Virus record (IMG/VR): IMGVR_UViG_3300030333_001235
Coordinates: 1-40,773 of that record
Reading direction: 5' to 3' (one strand)
Length of the DNA stretch: 40,773 nt
Source: a virus
How positions within the stretch are numbered: the stretch's first letter is position 1; every line of letters begins with the position of its first letter. The notes under the pieces were generated by a model. That model did not search any database. It was not told the origin of the DNA and worked only from the letters and a program-made list of their open reading frames with translations. The position numbers and the translations under genes are program-made. Positions 20,801-32,800 of this stretch are shown one piece after another.

Positions 20801-23800
20801 GTGCCAACATTAGCAGCAGGACGTATCCATGACTCAATAGTAAAGTCACCAGTGCCAAACTCAAAATCTAGACTTTCTGGAGTCTTAAGTATTGCATTAC
20901 TTGGTACATAGATGGATTTACTGCCACTTAATTCTGCCTTCTTAACTATGACACTCTGAGTGCAATTTGTTGCAGTTAGAAGACTATTAGTGATATATTC
21001 ACCTTGTTGGAATGTACCAGTAATATTACCAGCAAATATCCATTTTAGACCAGAATTGGATCCTAGAGCTTCAAATAGTGCTCCAGAAGTGATACCCTTA
21101 ATTTGATCGCCAATAACGAATAATCCTCTAGAACGATTCTTATATCCGATCTTAGTTGTCCTAATGGTCTCACCATCTTGGAATGTACCATCAGTAACTG
21201 TTAAGGCATTAACATTGGTTAAATTACCAGCATTGAATGCTACAGTCGCTATATCACTTAAAGTGCCGATATAGGTCTTAACGTTAGCACAATTGTTAAT
21301 ATCTTGGTTATTACCAGATGCATAGTTAGCATCGTAAGTATTAGCAGGAGCAACACCACCAGTGTAAGTAGTAGGATCATTAAGGTTATATCCAACCCCA
21401 GAGAGATCCTTCCAATACATTAGGTTATTAATCGCTCTATACATCAAATCTCTTGCTGCTTGGAAAGCAGTAATCGCTTGTGCCTCTTCTCCAGCAATTC
21501 CGTTAGTTAGAGGGACACCAGCAGCATCAAAGAATTTCTTAGTGAATTCTACTGTATTATACTGTCCACCAGATCCTAAGTCGTTAGCAATAGCATCAAT
21601 GAAGTATCCTAAGTCTCTACGACATAATTCTTGATGAGGTGAATATGTACCAACTGTTTCATCAGGAACGTCATTTAGACTTGCATTATTCAATGCTTCG
21701 TCAGTAAACTCCCAAAGTGTTGTAATTGCAGCTTGGACATCAGAGCAGTTTTGTGAATCTGCATTATTAGTGTTTGATCCAGGAGTGCCGTAATTATCGT
21801 TAGGTGAAGGGTCAGCAGTAATTGTAAGGTCTTGATAACCAGTCCAAGAGTCACCAGAGTTTACAGCATTGATTGTGCCTGAATATTGGTTAGCAACTGC
21901 TGCTTTCATTCTATCTTTTGCTTTTTCAAAGGCAAAACGAGTTTCAGCAGATTGTGCGTTTACATGTTGGTAAACACCTTCAGCAGTGAAGAATTGTTGG
22001 ACAAATTTACGAGTATAGACATTACCACCTGCAAAAACGTCAATTGAGATAGCATCGATCATATATTCGAGATCTCGCTTACATTTCGCATCTGAAGGAA
22101 TAGAAGAGCTAGGATACTGCGTCTTCATGTCATCAAATGCCATTCCAGCGATCATTGCCTTATTATTTTGAATTAGGCGATATGCATCCTTAAATCTACT
22201 CCAAGAGTTAGTAATAACGTCATTGGGGAAATAATAGTCAGGATGATCAATTGCAATTTGTGCTTCTGCAAAATCGATGATTTCTTGCTTATTATTCGAT
22301 ATATTTCGTTTTGCATCAAGGAATCTGTTTGCAGCATTACCGTGGAAGACAGAAATTGGATTTCCGTAAAATACCTTCTTATTTCGGATAACTTCTCCTA
22401 AAGTGAATTGACCACCAGTAACTTGACTATAAGTTATCTCTGTTGTCCTAACTTGCTCGAAATCAAGGAAGTCAGCGTTAATTCTCTCATCACTATTGTT
22501 AATCTCAGTAGGAGTGATAGAAGACTGTGAAATGTCGTCTAATATGACATTAGGATTCTCAAGACTAACTAAACGCTCAAATAGTAATCCTTGGAAGGTT
22601 GTTCCTTTGTTAATGATCAATTCATCAACAACTTCTTCATTAATAGGATCACTGTAAGGAGCAATGTATGTAATCTGGCCTGCTATCTTAGATGAGGCAG
22701 AATATATGAATTCATTAAGTTTGAAATCAAAGATACCAGTTTCAAATCTAGGAGTACCTGAAGTCTTACTTACAACAATACGATCATTAACAACACCTTC
22801 AGCATCTACGTTAGTCTCTTCAACGTATGCTGTATCTCCGTCTAGGTTTGTTAGTCCTTCACCAAATCGGAAGATTGTAGGACTGTTAACTAAGGTTACT
22901 GATTCAACTAAAGCAGCGAATAATTCACCTCTTTTAATCTGCTCATTAAGTTGGAAACTACCACCAACTAGATTGATAACATCTAAGTGGTTTGTACCTG
23001 AATCTATAACAGTAGCAACAACATCAGATAGTTGTCCTTGAATCTGCTGTCCTAGTGTTGGGAAGATACCATAGTTAGTACCACCGAATCCATCATAAAG
23101 AGCAATTCTGTAGATAGGCGTAGGAGTAACTCCTAAGATTCTATAGTTAACTTTAGAAGGTGGTTTTGGTGGCTCAGAGAATACTAAGTTACCACCAACA
23201 ATTTGATATGAAACACCAGGAGACTGAATAATACCGTTAAGAGTAATCATTAACTGATTATCTTTAACAATTACAGTTTCACCCTCAACAGTGATTGGGA
23301 ATGACTTCTTAATACCATCAAACTGATCAGAAATATCATCCATCTTCTTAACAATAGAAGTTAAGATTTCCTCAGAAGAAGTTAGACGCTTCTTACGGAA
23401 AAGAACCTCAGTATTGTTGTAGTCAGTATAGATTGGTTGAGCAGCACCAAATGATGTAATCTGGTTTACATTACTATAGTTTTGTATATTAACTTTCTTC
23501 GTAAATTCTGTACCAATCTTACGTCCAGATACATCCTTACCACCACTAAGTTGTAACTGACCAAACATATTGAAACCAGCTGGATGGTTATTCTCTAATA
23601 CCTGTGTCTTCCACTCAGTAATAGGAATCTCAGACTGGACAACATATGAGAAGTTTTGATAGAAGAAACTATCCTGAATCTTCTGGACAATCTCAGAAGG
23701 CTTACCAACGTCATCAATGAATCGGCCTGGAGTCTTCGTTAGGGAGCCGATATTTAACACACCACGAGCAATAGAGAAGTTATCGATAACACCAGATGCC

Positions 23801-26800
23801 TTGGATATAACACCTGTTACCTTCTCACCCTTAGCCCAATCACCAGTATAATCAACGATCTTAAGAATCTTAGGACCAATCTGCCAACCAGTGTTAGTAG
23901 ATACACTACCAATCGCTGTAGCAGTCTCAATAGCAGATCCTTGGAATACCTCTTCTCCTTCTAAGAATCTTGAGGTCTCAACAACAGCAGTTGCTTTACC
24001 ACCGAATACCTCAGTTAAAAGAGTCTGTCTACCAGATCCTTGTGTTAGGAAGGTAACGTAAGATCCAGCTTGTGCTGATTGTAAAGTAAGACCGAATCTT
24101 AATTGGTCAGTCTCTAAACCTGCTGCCTCACCTGCAATAGCATAATAGGTCTGTCCAGCGACTAACTGAGTCAAACCTGCGGTACTTGGTTTTGGTAATT
24201 CACCTTCTGTTGATCCAATATCATCAGATCTAAATTGGACTTCTGCACCAGTGGTTATACCATGTGGGAAGTTAAACTGTAGATAGTTAAGGTCTAAGTT
24301 AACAACGTAGTTAAATTCTGATTTTAGAGTAACCGTTGGTTCGGATGAATATCCAGCACCACCTTCAATTACAACAGCAGGAGTTGAAGTATAACCAGCA
24401 CCTGGGTCAGTTATCTTGATCTGACTTAGTATTGATGTATTGAAGAGTTGTAAGTTAACAGGGAAAGTAATCTCTGGTTTTAAGGTATAGTCGTGTGAGT
24501 AACCAAAACCAAATTCATTATTCTTAAGTCTCTTAATCTTACCAATATTACCACCAGTTAGGAATACAGATGCACCAGTACCTTCAGCAGGAATAACAAC
24601 ATTTACAGCACCACCAGAACCTGCAAGTGTTTGTCCTAAAATACCAGGTATGGCATCAATATCAATAGATGCTATAGTATATCCTTTACCTGGATCTGCT
24701 ACTTGAGCATTGGTAATTGTTCCTGAACCAACCTCATCATCTACCTCAACAGTAATGGTTGCTTTACCACCTTCACCATCACCTGCAACAGGGACATCAT
24801 AGTAGACACCTGGAGCATATTCAGTACCTCCATCAACTACTACAATCTTCTCAATCTGTCTAAATGATGCTATATCACTGATGATAGGTAACTTCTGATA
24901 GAAACCACCTGGAGACACAAGTTGAATTGTATTGATAGGTCCAACTGCTCTTGTGGAAGTAGTTGAATAATATGAATAAACCTGATCAAACTCATCAGTT
25001 CCAACTTCAGCATTGTTTCTTTCTGGTTCCTTTAATAATTGGAATTTAAAGCTAGTATCTGTTGGTACTTCTGTTACAGTAAATGTACCTTCAAATGGAG
25101 TGGTGATAACATCAATGAAGGATAGAGGTCCAACAGGTGAGTCACTACCAGTCCTGGATGGATCGAAGTAGTAAGAGATATTAGTTACATCACCTAATAC
25201 AGAGAATTTAACAAATGGATACTGACCAGCACCTAAAGGAATACCTGGTGTGCCAGATCTCTCAATATTATTAAATGAGTATTCTAGTTTATATTGGTTA
25301 TCCTGAGAGAATGATAGGTAGTAACCGAAGTTAGAAGTATCAGATACATCAAAGACATACTGATGATTTCTAGTAAACTCTAGGGTTGGGTGCTTCGCAT
25401 ATATGTTAACACTATTGATAGCGTTATTGTTAAATGCTGGGTCACTTACAGCAGTATCTCTAATACCGAATGTATACTCTCTAGATCCAATTACCTGATC
25501 AATAAAGAATGATCCATTAAACTGAGTGCCTTGGAATCCTTCAGTAAAGATAATACTACCAGCAGTAAAGTTATGAGCACTATTTGATGTGCAATAGACA
25601 TACTTGGTGCGATTAGTTGCAGTCCTAATAATATCCTTCTCTAAACGTGCTGTAACACGAATCTTCTTAACAGATGCTAATCCACCTATAACTACACTCT
25701 TCTCATCTTCAGCAACAGTTATATTACCAGAGTTAACACTGATAACGTCTTCTGGAATGTATAGTGAACCAGGATGGATCTCTATAATCTGTACTGTATA
25801 GTTGTTACCTAAGTCATATCCTAGGTTTCTAGCATAATCACTAATAGGCTCAGATGTTGATACAAATGTCCAAGTTACACTACCATCTGAAGCATCACCA
25901 GTAGTATGGACAGGAGCAGTTGTACCAGATACACCAGCACCACCACTTGCTACCTCATATACATTTAACTTATGTCTTACACGTTGTCCAACAACATACA
26001 ATAAACCTTCATCCCACTCAAGCATATCACTGCCTTGATATTGTGGCATTGGATATGGATGAGTAGTTAAATCTAATGTAAACTTACCTGCATCATCTAT
26101 GAATACCCAGTTAATTACTCCATCACTTGCTTGACCAGCAGTATGAGTAGGTTGAATTGTACCTGATGTACCAGCACCTAGTGCTTCATAGATTTTCTTA
26201 TCGCTGTATACTCTATCTCCCTGAGCATATACTGTAGCAGCTTGCCAAGGATTTTCTGGTTCATCAATATTGAAATATTGACCTTCTATTTGGTTTACAT
26301 CAGCAACATCAGTTCTAAAGCGATCATCATCGTTGAATGTACCATACATCTTACCAATCTGATACTTATTACCGTATCCAGGATTAAGTAAAGTGCCCTC
26401 AGGTACCTTTACAATTGTGCCGTATGCTTGAGTAACTCCAGCACTATTGAATTGCTGTATGATAGCACCCTTAGTTAATTTAATATCTTGATTAAATGTA
26501 AACTCAAGGACATTATCAATCTTCTGATATAGAGCATCACGGATATAGAACTTACTAATTACATCAGCACTAATCTGTAATGTCTTACCTAATGGTGATG
26601 GAACTGTAGAAGTCTTAGTTGCATACTCAGACTTAGTTGTAGTAAAGGTATATGTTCCAGGTATAAAGGTTGCAGCAACCTGTGACATATCCAAGATCTG
26701 AAGACCACCAGCACCTAATTCCCAAGGACTAAATGCAGATATGTTTAGATCAGCCCAAGTGGTAGCAGTTTCAATATCACTAAACTCTATAGTTGACCAC

Positions 26801-29800
26801 TTATCTAATCCAGTAAGAGTATAAGATGCTCTCTTATCATGGAGTCTATCAAACTTGATTAAGGCAGAATCTGAATTACTTGTAGTAACAGGAATCTCTT
26901 CTGTTGGTAGTTGATATGCAGTATTGTATGGAGCAACATCATCTACTACAAAGTCATCAATCCATCCAATGAATGAATTACCACTTACAGGACCAGAATA
27001 CTTACCAGCAAGAGTTACATCAGCAACATTAATATCTGAAGTGCTTTGATAGTTACAAACTAAGTTTCCATTTAAGAATACTTCATACTGATACAATCCA
27101 AGAGACTCTTCTCTCTTCTGGAATGTTACATGGCACCATGCAGCACCACCAAATGTAGTCCAGTTAGTAGCAACAGCAGATGAAGCAACTTCTGTTGAAT
27201 TAACGTAAATAACGAATTTCTCAAAGTTACCACTTGTGCTATCACCATCCAATTCTACTTGAATGCTATCACCTGCAATAGGAGTTACATCAAAGAATAT
27301 TGGTTTGGTATTCTGTGCAGTATGTTGAGCAGTTGCTAAAGAGAACCATGCTCTATAACTCCACTCTTTAGTAGAAAGATTTAACCCAGGAAGTTTAATA
27401 GGGCAGATACCACTTAACTTAAGTGATCCAGCACCAAACTTCTGAATAGATGTGTCAATCCAAGCATTCGCAGTAGTATGGAATGTCATTGTTGCGAGAT
27501 CTTGCTTAGTAAAGTCATAATCTCTATCAGTATCATCATTAAAGCGATATGCTGCTAGTTGATCTGATTGTTGTCTATCTACAGCAAGAATGCAGTCTCC
27601 AGAGTTATCAACTGTATGCCACTTAGTCTGGAATCCAATTTCAGCAGTATCATCAACTTTAGTCTCTTTAATTACACTACCATCATACTTGAGATAATGA
27701 ATTACTGAATATCTTTGATTTTGAGATTCTATAACATCAGTAACTAATGTATAGTTACCAAACACGTCTAAACTGATTCCAGCGTGTTTGATGGAATCTA
27801 CGTTACCAGAAACTGTAACTGTCTTACTCCAAGTCCATGCAGTGTTAGCAGTTGCAACTGGGAACTTATTAATCTGTATTTTCTCCCATTTGGATGTAGC
27901 AGAGTTATAAACGTTCCAAATCAGGATAACATCGTCATAATTGTCAATAATGAATCTTGGGTCTCTTACATATCCACCAACGGTAGGAATCTGTCTAATC
28001 CAGTCAATTTCAATGTTTGCACCATCATAGAAGAATACACCAAAGATACAGTCATCATTTTGGTCATTTACACCAACAAACATGAATCTGTCATTTGAGA
28101 TCCACTTAATTTGGTGCATCTCTTCTGAATCATCAGCAGAAGCAAGTTTACGTTTTTCTACAAGATCACCATCAATGCTACACTGAATAACCCACATATC
28201 GTTAGGATCAGGTGAGTTACTATCAGTATAACCACAAAGGTAAATACGACCATCTTGGTCTAGGTCTAAATCTGTTACCCAGTCCCTTCTAGAAAGACCT
28301 GAGATACCTGCAATTGACTTCTGCCATAGTAAGACACCATCAGGTGCATTTGCATTATTAAATCCAGATTCATACTTACCTAACCAAACATCAGGATTAT
28401 ACTGTGAATTGTTAGGATCATAGCTTTGACCAACAACATATATGAGGTCATTCTCAGGAGTATCGTCAATATGCATCTTGACGAATTCTGCCTTCTTAGT
28501 GCCTCCATTAGTAGGGATTAAATCTCTCTCCCATATAAGTTGGCCTAAGTCATCAAACTTAGCAAGAATTGCTGACTGATCTCCATCTGGTTCAAGGACA
28601 CTACCACAAATGTAAGTATAACGTTGTGCAGTAGTTATTGAGTGATGTATAGTAACTTGACCAGTAGCTTCCTTATATTCAGTTAACCAATAACGAGTTT
28701 TCTTAAATTGTTGTGGATGTGATACTCTGATCTGTGGAGGATTATCAGCATCGTATCCATTACCAGAGTTAATGATATTAACATCATTAATCTGACCAGT
28801 CCCTTCTAATACAAGAGATAACTCAGCATCTTGTCCAGAAGCAGTAATTAACTCAAATGTAGGTGGAATATCAAGATTATATCCAGTACCTGCTTGAGTA
28901 ATATTAATTCTTTCAACACCAGCAACAACCTTAACTTTAAAGATCTTATTGGTGTTATCAATTACAGGACGAGAATTTACAATGATTTCGTCTTGCTGTC
29001 TTAATTCATGACCTTCAGCAGTGGTAATTACACCGTAAGGACGGTCACCAATTATCTCTTTCTGATAACCAATAATTCTTTGACCTTGTACAGATTCAAT
29101 AAGAGCAGATGCACCAAATCCACCAGTACCTTCATTATCGAAGAATACGGTATCATTGACCTGATAAGACTCACCTGGGTTCTCAACAACGAATCCATCT
29201 ATCTGAGCATTCTCAAATTGAGTAGTTGTCTCAACTTCAATATCAACCCTAGACTCAGCAGAGACCCTTGGGAAATAATCATATATCTGTAGAGTTGCCT
29301 CTTCAGACATCTCTAATACTTCTTGTTGCTCATTAGCATCAATCAAACCATCATTGTTAGAGTCTTGTATTTCAAAGATAATAGGATAACCTTCAATCTC
29401 AGTAGTAAAGACATCTGCCTCTTGGTTTGGTTGACGATCTACATCGATATCAACATCAGTATATGGATCTCTATAACGGACAACACCATCAGGAATATTC
29501 TCCTGTGTTGCTATCTGAGAGAAGTTCCAATCATCTGGAAGTGAGTTAAATTGAGGACCACAAATGTATGGATACTCTGGAAGACCTGCTTCACTAGCAT
29601 CAATAGTTACAAAGTAAGCATATGTGCCATCTGGATACTCTGGTGTCTTACAGAAACGACCATTATAGTTGTCTAGGTCACCAGACTGGAAATCGTAGTA
29701 ATAGTCATCTACAAAGGTACCAGCAGGGTATGTTGAAATAGGAGGACCATCTACCCTAGCAGGATCAGGATTGGTTATCTCATCATATACAACGTTTGTC

Positions 29801-32800
29801 TTTAATTTAAAGGAAGTACGCATCCTTCTGATACCACTATTTGCATCAGTAGGATCAATGTATCCATAAGGACCATATATTGGGTTACCATCAAACGCCC
29901 AACCAATAATAGGTGAGTGTTGGAAGTTAGATTCTAATTCTTTAAATGTCTGTGTTACAGGATCTAGGAATACGTTGTCACCAACAACATATCTCAATTC
30001 CTTAGGATCTGATAGGTGAGCATATTCACCACCAAACTGGTTGTTATATCCAGTGAATACATAACCTCTTGCATTATCAAATTTAGTGTCAAGATCATAT
30101 TCAAGGTTCTTATTCCACTGATACACAGTAGGTGTAAAGGTCGCTAATTGACCCACTGCTTCGAGTCTAACGGTGGTTAAACCTTGTGTATACCCAATAC
30201 CCTTGTTGGTGATAGTTATTCCTAATACACGACCTTTGTCTTCTCCAATCGTGCCAATAGTTGCTTTAGCAATAGCACCGAAACCATCACCATTAATGAT
30301 TACAGTAGGTGCAGTTGTATATGATTCACCAGAGTTAATAATAGCGATAGAAACTATTCTGCCATTAATAACGATTGGTTGTGCTAGAGCACCTTCACCA
30401 GAGTTAACCTTAATAGAAGGAAGTGAAGTATAACCACTACCAAAGTTTGTTACGTTAACACTCTGAATAGTACCTCTAACGTTAGCAGTTGCAGTAGCCC
30501 CACTACCGCCACCACCTGTGATGGATACTAAAGGTTGTGTAGTATAATCTTTACCTGGTTGCTCTACTAGAATTCTTGTTACTCTACCACCAGTAATAAC
30601 TGCCTGTGCAGTAGCACCGCTACCATTACCACCAACAATAGAAACTAATGGTGAAAATGTATATCCAGATCCCCCTTCAGTTACTTCAAAGGAGTCTAGA
30701 CTACCATTAACTACAACTTCAGCAGTAGCACCTGATCCACCACCACCTGTAATCTCTACATTAGGTTTAGCACCAGCATCATAGTTAACACCTGAATTAG
30801 TTACAGTGATAGATGTTAAAGGACCATATTGGACAAATTCTCTAGATTTGTAAGACCATATAGAAACACCATTAATCCAAGCACCAATAGGTGTTCCTGG
30901 ATCAACTGTCTTACGTTCTGAGATTGTCTGGACTGTTCTGGGGAATCTTAAGAGTTTCCTTTGGTTTCCTGGGATGAGAGCAGACCCAGTGAAAGGACCA
31001 ATCTTATAATTGGGTAGACCAGAAGCAGCAACATAAACATAGCTATCGTTGAAGAATGCATTCTGTATATTAGTAGTAAATTCACTAACAACCTTATTAA
31101 TGGAGTTAATATCAGATTTACCTCTGTTGAGGTCAACTGATAACAGGATATTACCACCAGGCACTATCTCTGTTGGTACTGCTATTTGATATGAGAATGT
31201 AAACTGGTCAATTCTTGATGTGACAGTGAATGTGCCGTTGTATACAACAGGGTTAGCACCGTATATTGTAACTTGATCAGATACCAGTAGACCATGAGGG
31301 TTGTCGCAGACTACAGTAGCAGTCTGGTTATTAACACCACCAGGATTAATACTAGTGACCTGAATCAGTTTCTTGACGTTATATAACCAAGATTGAAGTC
31401 TTAACTCTTCAGCAGTAGATCCAAGGTTTGCTACCTTTAGTTTATCTCCTTGAAGATAATATGACCCAGTATCATTAAGAACTGTTGTACCTGCTTCAGC
31501 GATACCTAACACTCTTAACTTACATTCTTCTGAGGTACCTCTATTAACGTAAACATAGATATCCGACTGGACTATAGTACCAGGATCCCAATCTTCAACG
31601 ATTCCATTCTTAGACCTAGTACACTCGATGAACTGGTTTAGGGACTTCTCCTTATACTGGACTTCCTCTTCATCATTGATTCTAATAGTACCATTTCTCT
31701 CGGGCCATCCAATTGTGCTGTCAACCGTGATTATCTGACCATCTGTAGAAAGAGGCTCAACAAGACGAGTTTTATAAGGAATAATGAAACTACCAACCAA
31801 GGTTTCTTCAGATATCGCCAACTCGTAGATAGTATCTGTTCCTTCAATGATGGTGATGACATTTTCGATAAGGGCAGATGCAGCAGTAACACTAGTGTCT
31901 ACTTCATCAGCATATTGGTTAATTTGTGAGTCAATAAGGTTGCTTGGATCACCTTCTATCAACTCTGCACGAAGAATAGTGTCCACAACCCAAGTAGCAT
32001 GGGATGGACTAATAATTTCGTCTTTTGGATAGTAAAGATCAACATCTTCTCCAAATAAGATCTTGAAAAGATATTGAGTTGCTAATTTAGTACCTTTTGA
32101 GATATAGAAGTCGGTAATATTCTTAATTACCTGAACTGGGTTAACTTTGGAGAAATCAATGTCCAAAGTAGGCAAATACTGCCTTCTAAACTTATCAAAG
32201 ACTTCTTTAATGAATAAAGAGTCTAAATTGGTTACATAAGACCCAGCTGGGTGATTTGACTGTCTTAGAGCTGCTTCTCCAGCATATATCTCATTATGAA
32301 GATTATCATAAGCAACAGGACCAGAAACACCTCTAGCACATCCTAAAAACGCACTAGGAGCATAACTTTCGCCTTCTTCGATAATATCGAATCCTGTAAC
32401 TTGATCAAACCCAACATCTACAGATGCACGTGCTGCACGAGGTTCTGCGATGTATATCTTCGGTGGAGACTCTTCTGAGTAACCAGTACCGAAATTAATG
32501 ATATTAATGTCTGTTATTTCGCCATTGAAGATAGTTGCTTGTGCTAAAGCACCAGTACCTCCAATTGGCACCCCATATCCGTCTTTTCTGTCATCTACGA
32601 TATAAACTGAAGGTGCATCGGTATATCCTTGTCCACCAGTCAACATTTCGATATTTGTGACTGATCCAGATGCTACAGTAACGTCTAAAACCTGAGCACC
32701 GATAGGATCGATTATTTTAGTCCTAGGAGGGGTTAAATACCCTCTACCACGGTTTGTAATCTGAATTTCGTAAACTTGACCATCCTGATTGATTTTAGAG

